Shown one piece after another: positions 43,336 to 52,100 of a DNA stretch of 64,000 nt. Source of the DNA: an uncultured Muribaculaceae bacterium (GTDB lineage: Bacteria; Bacteroidota; Bacteroidia; Bacteroidales; Muribaculaceae); contig CAJUBL010000003.1 in the NCBI GenBank assembly GCA_910584665.1, forward strand, positions 1 through 64,000, written 5' to 3'. The first letter of the stretch is position 1, and the number at the start of each line of letters is the position of its first letter. Both the position numbers and the translations under genes were made by a program. The notes beneath the pieces were generated by a model. That model did not search any database. It was not told where the DNA came from and was given only the letters and a program-made list of their open reading frames with translations.

Positions 43336-45219
43336 ATGACCAATAAAAATAACCCTACGATACGGTTCAGCCACAATATGAAATACAGGCAGGAGTATAA
43401 TGCCTATACCATACAGATGAAGCGTAAGCGCCGTCCCTGGTGGCTTCTGTTGCTTCTGTTGCCGTTGTTGCTGTTTATCAAGTGTGACAGGACAATAACG
43501 GCACATTGCTTCGAGCCTGATACCGGCATCCCGGTCGGAGGCTGTGAGGTGACGATGGATTATCAGGCCCGCTGCCTGTGGAGTGACGGCCGGTTCCTCG
43601 CCACGGACAGCATTACGCGTACGGTCACTGCCGACGAGGATGGAAATGCGCGCTTCGAGGATTGCCCGTGCAGTGTGTTCAGCTATATTTTCTATGCCCT
43701 TAGCAAGGCTGCGTTCACAGCAGTCAACGGTTGTCACGAGGCCGAGGATGTAAGCTGCCTTTTCCATTATACATGGAATGTCGATCTTCCCATGGAACCA
43801 AGGCGCGAGGATCTGCATGTACAGATTGTCGATGCCGAGACCCGCGATCCGCTGCCGGACGCAGTGGTCACATACCGTTATATAGATAATAACGAGGAGG
43901 TCACTGACTCGGCCCGCGCCGATGCTATGGGTATCGTCACGATGCCGCGCATGCGTTTCTGCGGCATGGTTGATGCCATAGAGGCCGGTTGCTACGGGTA
44001 TGCCGACACTACGGTGGTTAACCGGGCATGTGCCGATCTGCTTGTGCCTGTTGACAGTACCGCCATACCGCTGAGGCCGATAAAGCAGCGGTTTACTTTC
44101 TTTGTGAAGGATGCCGAGACCAGACAGCCTATTCCCGATGCTGTATGTACCGTGAGGCTGACACGTCCGTCTGGCACAGCCGAGGCCCCGCGCACTGTAC
44201 ACACCAGTGTAGACGGCAAGGGTGTGGCCGCCTATGATGATGCATTCGTCCTGTCGGTGATCAATATCGATGCCGCGAAACATCATTATTATGACGGCCG
44301 GCTTGAGGGCGGCCCATGGGTGGTCGAGAATTTTATCAGGCAGGATGATGACACGCGTACTATATGGCTTAAGCCCGAGCCATATCAGGTACAGTTTGTC
44401 AATGTCGACAGCATCAATGGCCGGCCTATACCTAATGTAAAGAACCGTATCACTGTCACTGATCCTGCGGGCAATACGGAGACTTATGACGAGACCAGCA
44501 ACAGTAACGGCGTTTTCCCTGTGACAGCCAAGGAGGGATCACGTATAGAGATCGTTTCGGTATGCCAGCCTGATTACAGGGACAAGACAACTGTGATAGA
44601 TCATTTTGATGAGGGCGAGAAAGTGAGGATGCAGCCTGTACTTGCCGGTGTCGCTTTTAAGACGGTGAAGGATAATGCCCGTCGTCCTCTGTTGCCTGAC
44701 TGCCGGCTGGCTGTGACGGGATCGATAAGCGGGGGGCTGCAGCCGTCGAACAGCGGTAGCGGCGAGTTCACGGTCATGGCCCGTTTAAATGAACGGCTTT
44801 CTATTGTCGCTTCAAAGAGAGGTTTCTCAACTAACAGTACGACCGTAAACGGAACACCTGTCGCGAATCTGCGTAACAGGACGACAGAGATACCGTTGAA
44901 GGAGGATCCGGTGGTGTATGAGCATACCGATGCCATCAAGGGAACGACAAAAAACTGTTATGATCTGCATGACGCTCCGAGCCGTATCAACTTCGAGTGG
45001 GAACTGTGTGATGCATGTACGATGCTTATAGTCACCGACGGGAACGGACGTGAGATAAAACGTTTCGGCCGTAATGATCCGGCCGGCGGTGGCGGTGGTC
45101 AGCAGTATAGTCCGCCTAAGGGTTCGGCTGTGCTTACATGTTCCACCGAAGAGATATGTGTGACATCGGTCAACGTAAACGGTCACACATGCACCTACCG
45201 CATAACCAAACTTGACTGA
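43336..45219 (+). CDS. Membrane-anchored multi-beta-sandwich protein (627 aa), end of right arm
   Basis: A basic N-terminus (~30 residues, MKRKRRPWW) precedes one TM segment (LLLLLLPLLLFIKC, ~37-50). Four or more carboxypeptidase-regulatory/Ig-like repeats follow, recognisable by the returning phrases VDAETRDPLPDAVVTYRY, VKDAETRQPIPDAVCTVRL and VNVDSINGRPIPNVKNRI. A C-terminal domain with several cysteines and a Gly-rich loop (PAGGGGGQQ, ~590) ends the protein; it is reminiscent of calcium- or sugar-binding beta folds, unassigned. The extracytoplasmic orientation fits the positive-inside rule. It is the last right-arm gene, and the 206-bp gap after it holds no other gene. Confidence 0.75.
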   Translation: MTNKNNPTIRFSHNMKYRQEYNAYTIQMKRKRRPWWLLLLLLPLLLFIKCDRTITAHCFEPDTGIPVGGCEVTMDYQARCLWSDGRFLATDSITRTVTADEDGNARFEDCPCSVFSYIFYALSKAAFTAVNGCHEAEDVSCLFHYTWNVDLPMEPRREDLHVQIVDAETRDPLPDAVVTYRYIDNNEEVTDSARADAMGIVTMPRMRFCGMVDAIEAGCYGYADTTVVNRACADLLVPVDSTAIPLRPIKQRFTFFVKDAETRQPIPDAVCTVRLTRPSGTAEAPRTVHTSVDGKGVAAYDDAFVLSVINIDAAKHHYYDGRLEGGPWVVENFIRQDDDTRTIWLKPEPYQVQFVNVDSINGRPIPNVKNRITVTDPAGNTETYDETSNSNGVFPVTAKEGSRIEIVSVCQPDYRDKTTVIDHFDEGEKVRMQPVLAGVAFKTVKDNARRPLLPDCRLAVTGSISGGLQPSNSGSGEFTVMARLNERLSIVASKRGFSTNSTTVNGTPVANLRNRTTEIPLKEDPVVYEHTDAIKGTTKNCYDLHDAPSRINFEWELCDACTMLIVTDGNGREIKRFGRNDPAGGGGGQQYSPPKGSAVLTCSTEEICVTSVNVNGHTCTYRITKLD

Positions 45220-45347
45220 CGGTTGTTTTAAAGCGCAGATTCTTTCTATAGAAGGCGTTCTGAATTTATGATTAAGGTGGTTCGATGATCGCAGATTTAT
45301 CTGGACCGTCCGGATAATAAAATAAACCGCAAATTAAGTAAAAATTT

Positions 45348-45386
45348 AAAGCATGGATTCTTTTGAAAAGTAATTTTCTATGCTTT
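45348..45386 (-). terminator. Possible terminator of the lrgAB-like pair
   Basis: AAAGCAT (45348-45354) and ATGCTTT (45380-45386) flank a nested GAAAA/TTTTC stem (45365-45369 with 45374-45378). On the minus strand this is followed by AAATTTTT. It is short, with an AT-rich nested stem, so moderate support only. Confidence 0.4.
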
Positions 45387-45425
45387 GGGCTGGGGGTATG
45401 CGGTGCCGTTTCAGTTTCGGTCTTA

Positions 45426-46124
45426 TCAGGGGGCGTAGCCGAGCAATGGTAGCAGCAGGGGGGCGAGAAGGGCTGTGAGGAGGCCGTTGAGGGTGAGTCC
45501 GAGGCTGGAGAATGCTCCCCATCGCTGGCTCCGCGCCATGGCCGCTGCGGTGCCTACGGCGTGACTCGCTGTGCCGATGGAGAGGCCTCCGGCGATAGGG
45601 CTCTTTATGCGTGTGAGATGTACGATCCTGAAGCCTGCGAGATTGCCGAGTATGCCAGTGACAACTACTACGGCGGCTGTAAGCGGCGGGATGCCGTTCA
45701 TGGTCCGGGCTACTTCCATTGCGATGGGGGTGGTCACTGCTTTGGGCGCGAGCGAAACAATTACGTCGCGGGTAGCTCCGAACAGTTCGGCGGTGATGAC
45801 AACCGAGACTATGCCAATGATGCATCCGGCGAGTTCGGCCAGTAGTATAGGCATGAGCTGTTTGCGTATGGTCCTGAGCTGGCGGTAGAGCGGCAGTGCA
45901 AGGGCTACGACGGCGGGTTTGAGCCAGAAGTCGATATAGTCGCCTCCCTGACGGTAGGTTTCATAGGGAATGTCGGTCACGAGGAGGTAGACGATGAGCA
46001 GTATTATGGTGATGAGTATAGGGTTGAGCAGAGTGACGCGTAACCGGTTCTGCAGCCATTGGGCGCCGAGGTAGATAAGGAATGTCAGCGCGATCAGGAA
46101 TAGTTTGTTTTCTAAAAATTCCAT
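45426..46124 (-). CDS. lrgB: LrgB/CidB family membrane protein
   Basis: The 232-residue protein is almost entirely hydrophobic segments and shows the LrgB marks: KPAVVALALPLYRQ (~68-81), SLAPKAVTTPIAMEVA (~124-139), ILGNLAGFRIVHL and GTASHAVGTAAA (~183-194). LrgB works with LrgA in control of murein hydrolase activity, metabolite export or cell lysis. The start codon lies one base after the lrgA stop. Confidence 0.92.
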   Translation of the reverse strand: MEFLENKLFLIALTFLIYLGAQWLQNRLRVTLLNPILITIILLIVYLLVTDIPYETYRQGGDYIDFWLKPAVVALALPLYRQLRTIRKQLMPILLAELAGCIIGIVSVVITAELFGATRDVIVSLAPKAVTTPIAMEVARTMNGIPPLTAAVVVVTGILGNLAGFRIVHLTRIKSPIAGGLSIGTASHAVGTAAAMARSQRWGAFSSLGLTLNGLLTALLAPLLLPLLGYAP

Positions 46125-46125
46125 T

Positions 46126-46497
46126 TTATTGTTTTTGACCGTCGTTATGACCGGTGGCGTGGGCTGCTCTGCGGACGAGCTGATGTACCCAGCCTGTGAC
46201 TGCTATGATGAGTACAGTGCTCACGATAGTCGCCGAGACTATCGGCAGCCACTGGTCTTTGATGATGTCGAGGCACTGCAACAGTCCCACGCCTGCGGGG
46301 ACGAAGAAGAACCCGAGGTTTTTTACCAGAAAGTCGCTGAGGCGGTCGACCCAGCGTTCTTTTACGATGCCTGTCTGGAGGGCGCAAGTAAGCAGTATCA
46401 TGCCTATGATGCTGGACGGTATGGGTACGCCCGTAAGGTAGACCAGGAGCTCGCCTATGGCGAGAAATGCGAATATTACGCTACATTGTATAACCAT
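46126..46497 (-). CDS. lrgA: CidA/LrgA family holin-like membrane protein
   Basis: The 123-residue protein has four hydrophobic segments and the family motif GVPIPSSIIGMILL (~23-36), then FFFVPAGVGLL (~62-72). CidA/LrgA proteins are small holin-like partners of LrgB. Tight spacing with lrgB (1 nt) shows a two-gene operon. Confidence 0.9.
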   Translation of the reverse strand: MVIQCSVIFAFLAIGELLVYLTGVPIPSSIIGMILLTCALQTGIVKERWVDRLSDFLVKNLGFFFVPAGVGLLQCLDIIKDQWLPIVSATIVSTVLIIAVTGWVHQLVRRAAHATGHNDGQKQ

Positions 46498-46536
46498 GCC
46501 TGGAAAGTAATTGCAGTCTGAATCTGTATGGTGTGG

Positions 46537-48153
46537 TTATTTCCCGTTCCCTAACAGCTGTCTGTAGTGCTCCGGATCGTTGATCAGGTCAAGGGCGGCG
46601 CGGTATATCGGGTTGAGGGCGGGATAGGTGATGCGGTAGTACGTGGACTGCCCGAAGAGATCACGGCCTATCATTCCTTTTATGATAGTGGTGATTACCT
46701 GTCGTGAAGTCTCGAGTCCCTGTGGGTCTGGCTCGATCTGGCGTGATGTTGCGAGTGCTGTGAGATCATCGATCATGGCGGGAGTTACCCTGAAGTTGTC
46801 AATGAAGTCCTGTTCGGTGGGGTATTCACGTCTGAGACGTTTACGGTTGTCGTCGACATATGTGATGGCGTAGCTGTTGATAACGCCGCGCGCCACGAGA
46901 TCCCGGTAATATGTCGAGTATCCGGTAGTGTCGACAGGCACGAAGAGATCCGGCATAATGCCTCCGCCTCCGTAGACGGTGCGGTGATTGCGGAGTGTCT
47001 CGTAGCGCAGCGAGTCGTTGAAGTGTATGCTGTCGGCGCTCAGGAACTCGCCGTGTTCGTAGCGGCGTATGAAGTCACGGTTGTACTCGTCGGCGTCACC
47101 TGATTCGTATGGACGCTGTATGCATCGGCCCGATGGAGTATGGTAGCGTGACACTGTGAGGCGTATCATGGAGCCGTCGGGAAACGGGAAAGGCCGCTGT
47201 ACGAGTCCTTTGCCGAATGTGCGCCGGCCTACGATGAGGCCCCGGTCGTTGTCCTGTATAGCTCCCGAGAGGATCTCGCTGGCGCTGGCCGAGTACTGGT
47301 TGACCATGACGACGACGCGGCCATGGGGCAGTAGGGCATTCTGCTCGGCATTGAACTCGTTGGTGCCCTGGCGTGGAGACTCGGTGTATACGATAGGGGA
47401 TCCCTTGGGAAGGAACATGTCGGCTATGGAGGTTGCCGCTCCGAGGTATCCTCCGCCGTTGTCCTCGAGGTCTATGATGAGGTCTTTCATGCCTTGCTTC
47501 TTAAGTTTTGCGAGAGCTTCCGCGAGTTCCCGGTCGGTTTCCTGAGCAAACCGCGTGATACGTACATATCCTGTCGTAGGTGAGGCCATGAATGAGGCAT
47601 CGACACTGTAGACCGGAATGTCGTCACGCTGTACGGTAAAGAGCAGCGGAGCGGATTCTCCGCGTCTCATGACGCTGAGATCGACTCTGGTACCCTTTGG
47701 GCCGCGCAGTATGCGCAGTATGTCACTGTTGGGACGCCTGAGTCCGGATATGACGGTATCGTTGGCGGTGAGAATACGGTCACCGGGCAGTATGCCTACT
47801 TTCTCACAGGGGCCGCCCGGAGTAGTCTGTATTACAAACAGGGTGTCGTTCAACATGTTGAACTGAATGCCTATACCCGAGAAGTTGCCTTCAAGCGGAG
47901 TGGTGAGCTCGCGGGTCTCGTCCGGGTCTGTGTAGGTGGAGTGGGGGTCGAGGTTCTTCAGCATTGCTACGATGGCATCCTGCACCATCCTGGAGGACGC
48001 TGTACTGTCGACCGGATCGACATAGAAGTTCTCGATGATGCGTTCGGCATACCGCAGTTTCATGTCGGGAGTGAACTGTGGCGTCTGTTGCTGGGAGTGT
48101 AGTGTGGAGAGACATGTGGCGAAGATTGCCACGAGTAGAGTGAAACGTTTCAT
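46537..48153 (-). CDS. S41 family C-terminal-processing periplasmic protease
   Basis: The 538-residue protein has a signal peptide, an N-terminal helical segment (LRYAERIIENFYVDPVDSTA), a PDZ domain (~85-170; GIGIQFNMLNDTLFV, GDRILTANDTVI) and the S41 core with Ser in NQYSASASEIL (~285) and Lys in FGKGLVQ (~310). A C-terminal ~190-residue extension follows. These proteases degrade or process periplasmic proteins at their C-termini. Its ATG overlaps the coaD stop by one base (TGATG), implying translational coupling. Confidence 0.92.
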   Translation of the reverse strand: MKRFTLLVAIFATCLSTLHSQQQTPQFTPDMKLRYAERIIENFYVDPVDSTASSRMVQDAIVAMLKNLDPHSTYTDPDETRELTTPLEGNFSGIGIQFNMLNDTLFVIQTTPGGPCEKVGILPGDRILTANDTVISGLRRPNSDILRILRGPKGTRVDLSVMRRGESAPLLFTVQRDDIPVYSVDASFMASPTTGYVRITRFAQETDRELAEALAKLKKQGMKDLIIDLEDNGGGYLGAATSIADMFLPKGSPIVYTESPRQGTNEFNAEQNALLPHGRVVVMVNQYSASASEILSGAIQDNDRGLIVGRRTFGKGLVQRPFPFPDGSMIRLTVSRYHTPSGRCIQRPYESGDADEYNRDFIRRYEHGEFLSADSIHFNDSLRYETLRNHRTVYGGGGIMPDLFVPVDTTGYSTYYRDLVARGVINSYAITYVDDNRKRLRREYPTEQDFIDNFRVTPAMIDDLTALATSRQIEPDPQGLETSRQVITTIIKGMIGRDLFGQSTYYRITYPALNPIYRAALDLINDPEHYRQLLGNGK

Positions 48154-48641
48154 CAGTGAGGTAGAAATTGTGAGGCGTCGTGACCGAAGTGCTGTAGCTC
48201 GCGCACTACCGACGAGCTCACAGCCGCGTGCTCGGGGAGGGTGGGTATGAGTATGGTCTCGAGACCTGATATTGTACGGTTTACGGTTGCAAGCGTGTAT
48301 TCATATTCATAGTCGGCGGCTGTACGCACACCGCGTATTATGTAGCGTGCACCGAGTTCGCGTGCCAGATCGGCGGTGAGCCCGTTCCAGGCCATGACGC
48401 TGACACCCGGCAGACGGCGGGTTAACTCTCCGATGGCGTCGACACGTCCGGCATATGGTGAGGCCGAGGTCTTGGCCTCATTGTATCCAACGACTATTAC
48501 TATGCGGTCGAAGAGCGGTAATGCACGTTCCAGTACCGACATATGTCCGACGGTGAACGGATCGAAAGAGCCCGGAAACAGTGCGGTGACGGGTTGCCGG
48601 GATTCCCGGTGCGGTTCCTGTTCAAGAGATTTCGCTGTCAT
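48153..48641 (-). CDS. coaD: Phosphopantetheine adenylyltransferase
   Basis: The 162-residue protein carries the nucleotidyltransferase motif LFPGSFDPFTVGH (~21-33), the KTSASPYAGRVDAI segment and IIRGVRTAADYEYE (~100-113). The C-terminal VSSSVVREL replaces the usual ISSTMVR-type motif. CoaD makes dephospho-CoA from 4'-phosphopantetheine and ATP. An N-terminal tail of ~18 residues overlaps the end of parE by 20 nt; there is no later ATG before the catalytic motif. Confidence 0.95.
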   Translation of the reverse strand: MTAKSLEQEPHRESRQPVTALFPGSFDPFTVGHMSVLERALPLFDRIVIVVGYNEAKTSASPYAGRVDAIGELTRRLPGVSVMAWNGLTADLARELGARYIIRGVRTAADYEYEYTLATVNRTISGLETILIPTLPEHAAVSSSVVRELQHFGHDASQFLPH

Positions 48642-50571
48642 CTTCCACTACGAGATTATTGATGATAAAGTTCTGGCGTTCTCCGGTATTCTTGCCCATG
48701 TAGAAGGCAAGGAGGTCGTCGAGGCTGTCTTCTTTCCTTAGGGTCACACGGTCGAGCCTCATGTCAGGGCCGATGAAGTCGCGGAATTCTTCGGGCGAGA
48801 TCTCGCCGAGTCCTTTGAATCGTGTTATCTCGGCGTTGGCTCCGAGACGTTCGATAGCTGTGACACGTTCTTCGTCGTTATAGCAGTAATAGGTATCGTC
48901 GGGGATGCCGTTCCTGTTTTCCTTCGCGCGGGCTGATCCCATGCGTCGCGTTGTCTTCTTGTTGCGTACACGGAAGAGAGGAGTCTGGAGTACGTAAACG
49001 TGGCCTTTCTTTACCAAGTCGGGGAAGAACTGTAGAAAGAATGTGAGCAGCAGCAGACGTATGTGCATTCCGTCTACATCGGCATCGGTGGCTATGATGA
49101 CGTAGTTGTAGCGGAGTCCGTCAATGCCTTCTTCGATGTTGAGGGCGGCCTGCAGCAGGTTGAATTCCTCGTTCTCGTATACTACTTTCTGAGTCAGGCC
49201 GTAGGAGTTGAGCGGTTTGCCTCGCAGAGAGAATACGGCCTGTGTCTCGACGTTGCGTATCTTGGTTATGGAGCCGGCTGCCGAATCGCCCTCGGTGATG
49301 AATATTGATGACGCAAGTTTTTTCTCTTCATTTCCGCGTGTATCGTTGAGATGTATGCGGCAGTCGAGGAGTTTGCGGTTGTTCATGCTTACTTTTTTTG
49401 CTCGTTCGCGGGCCAGCCTGGTGACTCCTGCGCGGGCTTTACGTTCGCGTTCCGAGTCCTGCACTTTGCGTAGTATCAGGTCTGCTGTGTCGAGATTGCG
49501 GTGGAGGTAGTTGTCGAGCTCTTTTTTGATGAAGTCGCCTATGAATTTTGATATGGTGACACCGTCAGGTTCCATGTCACGGGATGTGAGTTTGGTCTTG
49601 GCCTGAGAATCGAAGACTGGTTCCTGTACTTTTATCGATACGGCGGCGATCATGCCGTTACGTATGTCGGAGTATTCGAAGTTGCGGCCGAAGTAGTCCT
49701 TCAGAGTTCGTGACACAGCTTCCTTGAAAGCGGCGAGGTGGGTTCCGCCATGTGTGGTGTGCTGTCCGTTGACAAAAGAGTAGTATTCCTCGCCATACTG
49801 GTTGGCATGGGTGATTGCCACTTCTATGTCATCTCCCCTGAGATGGATTATCGGGTATAGCGGTTCGTTGGTCATGTTGACCTCGAGAAGGTCCCTCAGA
49901 CCGTTGCGCGATATGTATCGTTTGCCGTTGAATATGATGGCGAGGCCTGTGTTCAGGAATGTATAGTTGCGCAGAAGGGGAATGATAAATTCGTCGCGGA
50001 ACCGGTATCCCTTGAATATGGTATTGTCGGGTGTGAATCTTACGAGTGTGCCGTTCGGTTCGTCGGTGGGTATTGTTCCTGTCTCCTCTACGAGCTGGCC
50101 ACGCGTGAAGGTGGCCATCCTGGTCATCCCGTCGCGGGTGCTCTGTATTTCGAAAGTCTCTGACAGGGCATTGACGGCTTTGATGCCGACGCCGTTGAGT
50201 CCGACAGACTTTACGAAAGCTTTGGAGTCGTATTTACCTCCGGTATTTATGCGGGAGGCGACATCGACAAGCTTGCCGAGGGGTATTCCGCGACCGTAGT
50301 CACGTACGGATACCGACGTCTCGGAAACGTCGACTATTACCTGACGCCCGTATCCCATCATGTATTCGTCGATGGTATTGTCTACAACCTCTTTGAGCAG
50401 CACGTATATACCATCGTCGCTTTCTGTCCCGTCTCCGAGTTTGCCGATATACATGCCGGGGCGCAGACGTATGTGTTCTTTCCAGTCGAGGGTAACGATG
50501 TCGCTCTCTGTGTATTCCACCGGTATTTCGGGCCCGTTGCTGTCGGGCAGGAAGTCTTCTTCTTGAGTCAT
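48622..50571 (-). CDS. parE: DNA topoisomerase IV subunit B
   Basis: From the ATG at 50571 the protein has 649 residues. The GHKL ATPase domain shows EVVDNTIDEYMMG, VRDYGRGIP and GLNGVGIKAVNALS. The Toprim domain has ITEGDSAAGS and IIATDADVDGMHIRLL. The protein is shorter than GyrB and of the Bacteroidota ParE type (RPGMYIGKLGD). It unlinks daughter chromosomes together with ParC, which is not in this window. I prefer 50571 to an upstream ATG at 50649 because the -7 box at 50603-50610 lies between them. Confidence 0.93.
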   Translation of the reverse strand: MTQEEDFLPDSNGPEIPVEYTESDIVTLDWKEHIRLRPGMYIGKLGDGTESDDGIYVLLKEVVDNTIDEYMMGYGRQVIVDVSETSVSVRDYGRGIPLGKLVDVASRINTGGKYDSKAFVKSVGLNGVGIKAVNALSETFEIQSTRDGMTRMATFTRGQLVEETGTIPTDEPNGTLVRFTPDNTIFKGYRFRDEFIIPLLRNYTFLNTGLAIIFNGKRYISRNGLRDLLEVNMTNEPLYPIIHLRGDDIEVAITHANQYGEEYYSFVNGQHTTHGGTHLAAFKEAVSRTLKDYFGRNFEYSDIRNGMIAAVSIKVQEPVFDSQAKTKLTSRDMEPDGVTISKFIGDFIKKELDNYLHRNLDTADLILRKVQDSERERKARAGVTRLARERAKKVSMNNRKLLDCRIHLNDTRGNEEKKLASSIFITEGDSAAGSITKIRNVETQAVFSLRGKPLNSYGLTQKVVYENEEFNLLQAALNIEEGIDGLRYNYVIIATDADVDGMHIRLLLLTFFLQFFPDLVKKGHVYVLQTPLFRVRNKKTTRRMGSARAKENRNGIPDDTYYCYNDEERVTAIERLGANAEITRFKGLGEISPEEFRDFIGPDMRLDRVTLRKEDSLDDLLAFYMGKNTGERQNFIINNLVVEDDSEIS

Positions 50572-50602
50572 GCCGTGATTGTCATTTGGTTGTATCGGTT
50601 TG

Positions 50603-50610
50603 CAAATGTA
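50603..50610 (-). promoter_or_regulatory. -7 box for parE-coaD-S41
   Basis: The minus strand reads TACATTTG, fitting TANNTTTG, 32 nt before the parE ATG at 50571. No TTTG -33 is seen. Confidence 0.5.
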
Positions 50611-50662
50611 CAAAAAAAAATGATATGGCGGGCATAAGAGCCGGCTCAATAATCGGTTTGTA

Positions 50663-51979
50663 TCACCTGAGGCGTGTTACGCGTACACGGGTGTTCTTGA
50701 GGCGATGGGGCGTGACAGCGTTGACTACGTCCCGGGCTTTATCCCGCGGTATGGCCGCTATGGCGGAATGGTCGCCGACAATGATGCGGCCGATTTCTCC
50801 AGGTTCGAGACCTCCGCGGTTTATCAGATAGCCGGCGATGTCTCCGCGCGATATTTTCTCACGGCGTCCGGCGTTGAAATATAGCGTGGCTATGTCGCTG
50901 TGCAGAGGATTTCCGCTATGGCCGGAGGGAACATAAGAGCGGTCGAAGTTTATGTATTCGGGCAGATTCTCACCCTCGGCGGTGATTACATATATGGTGC
51001 CGTATGCGTCCTGCCTGGCAGTGCGTCCGTTGCGGTGTGTCCAGGCTTCTGTGCTGACGGGCATGTGGTAATGTATGACGGCGCCAATGTTGTCGATATC
51101 AAGGCCTCGGGCGGCGAGATCGGTTGCCACGAGTACCGGAGTCGAACCGTTGTCGAACAGATCGAGGGCGAGTTGTCTCTGCCGCTGTTCGAGACCTCCG
51201 TGGTATAGTCCTGCAGGCATGTGTTCATCCATAAGGGAACTATATACGCGTTCGGCGCTCTCGCGGTGGTTGACGAATATTATTACACGTTGATTGTCAA
51301 GTGAGTGTAATAGGTCTGTGAGCGTGTCAAGTTTGTCGCGAACGGGGCTTTCGACCTGTACCACCTGCATGCGGTGGCGTGGAGCCGGTGCAGAGTCGGT
51401 GAAGTCGAGAGTGTCGAACCGGCCGACCGACAGAAATTCCGGAATACGGCTGAGTCGTGTGGCGCTCGTGAGCACGGTGTTTTTCAAAGATGTAAGACGA
51501 CGGATTATTCGTGACATCTCGTCGGAGAATCCCAGTTCGAGCGACTTGTCATACTCGTCGAGCACAAGGGTTTGGATGCCCGTGATGTCGAGTTGCCCTC
51601 TTCTGAGGTGGTCGAGCAGGCGTCCCGGTGTCGCTATGATGATATCCGGGATGACGGATAGGGTGTTTACCTCGTCGGTCATGGAGTGTCCGCCGTACAG
51701 GGCTGATACTTTCATTCCTGAAGCGATAGGGCGAATCACGTCATATATCTGCAGTACGAGTTCTCTCGACGGTGCGATTACAAGGGCTTTGATCTGTCGG
51801 TTGTCGTCGGGACGGACACGTTGCAGCAGGTATAGGGTGAAAGCGAGTGTCTTGCCCGATCCTGTCGGTGCGAGCAGCAGTATGTTGTCGCCATGTGCGG
51901 TAGCCATGGCTTCCTGCATGGGGTTCAGATGTTGTATGCCGGTTGATGCAATGGCTGTTTTTATATCCTTGAGTTCCAT
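50663..51979 (-). CDS. DEAD-box-type RNA helicase with DbpA-like C-terminal RNA-binding domain
   Basis: The 438-residue protein has motif I LAPTGSGKT (~36-44), motif Ia APSRELV, motif II VLDEYDKSLELGF (DEYD instead of DEAD), motif III TSAT, and late motifs VATDLAARGLDI and HRNGRTARQ. The last ~70 residues (EKISRGDIAGYLINRGGL, IGRIIVGDHSAIAAIP) match the DbpA RNA-recognition fold that binds 23S rRNA helix 92. It is likely a ribosome-assembly helicase. It lies 91 nt upstream of parE. Confidence 0.9.
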   Translation of the reverse strand: MELKDIKTAIASTGIQHLNPMQEAMATAHGDNILLLAPTGSGKTLAFTLYLLQRVRPDDNRQIKALVIAPSRELVLQIYDVIRPIASGMKVSALYGGHSMTDEVNTLSVIPDIIIATPGRLLDHLRRGQLDITGIQTLVLDEYDKSLELGFSDEMSRIIRRLTSLKNTVLTSATRLSRIPEFLSVGRFDTLDFTDSAPAPRHRMQVVQVESPVRDKLDTLTDLLHSLDNQRVIIFVNHRESAERVYSSLMDEHMPAGLYHGGLEQRQRQLALDLFDNGSTPVLVATDLAARGLDIDNIGAVIHYHMPVSTEAWTHRNGRTARQDAYGTIYVITAEGENLPEYINFDRSYVPSGHSGNPLHSDIATLYFNAGRREKISRGDIAGYLINRGGLEPGEIGRIIVGDHSAIAAIPRDKARDVVNAVTPHRLKNTRVRVTRLR

Positions 51980-52040
51980 AGTTGTAGGGTCTTCTGTTAT
52001 ATATAACGTCGGGAGATGTGTTTTAGCGTGTGAAAATAAG

Positions 52041-52088
52041 CCAAAGGCTGCGCTTCATATTCCGGTGTGGCGGAAGCGCAGCCTTTGG
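52041..52088 (-). terminator. Terminator of the outer membrane barrel gene
   Basis: CCAAAGGCTGCGCTTC (52041-52056) pairs perfectly with 52073-52088 across a 16-nt loop, giving a 16-bp stem just after the stop of the minus-strand gene at 52101. Confidence 0.85.
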
Positions 52089-52100
52089 TATATTGCGGTT

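Noticed and set aside
43297..44286. Long minus-strand frame (329 codons)
   Set aside because: It lies antisense to the beta-sandwich protein gene, whose repeats and TM segment are clear. The antisense translation shows no domain pattern.
16975..45219. Known defence system (CBASS, BREX, Ter or similar)
   Set aside because: No cyclase, methyltransferase, nuclease, TerB or TerD proteins or toxin-like effector is seen. The contents are structural and nucleotide-driven.
16975..45219. Mobile element carrying the locus
   Set aside because: No integrase, transposase, tRNA or flanking direct repeats were found at its edges. Only the AT-rich DUF4143 ATPase beside it hints at insertion.
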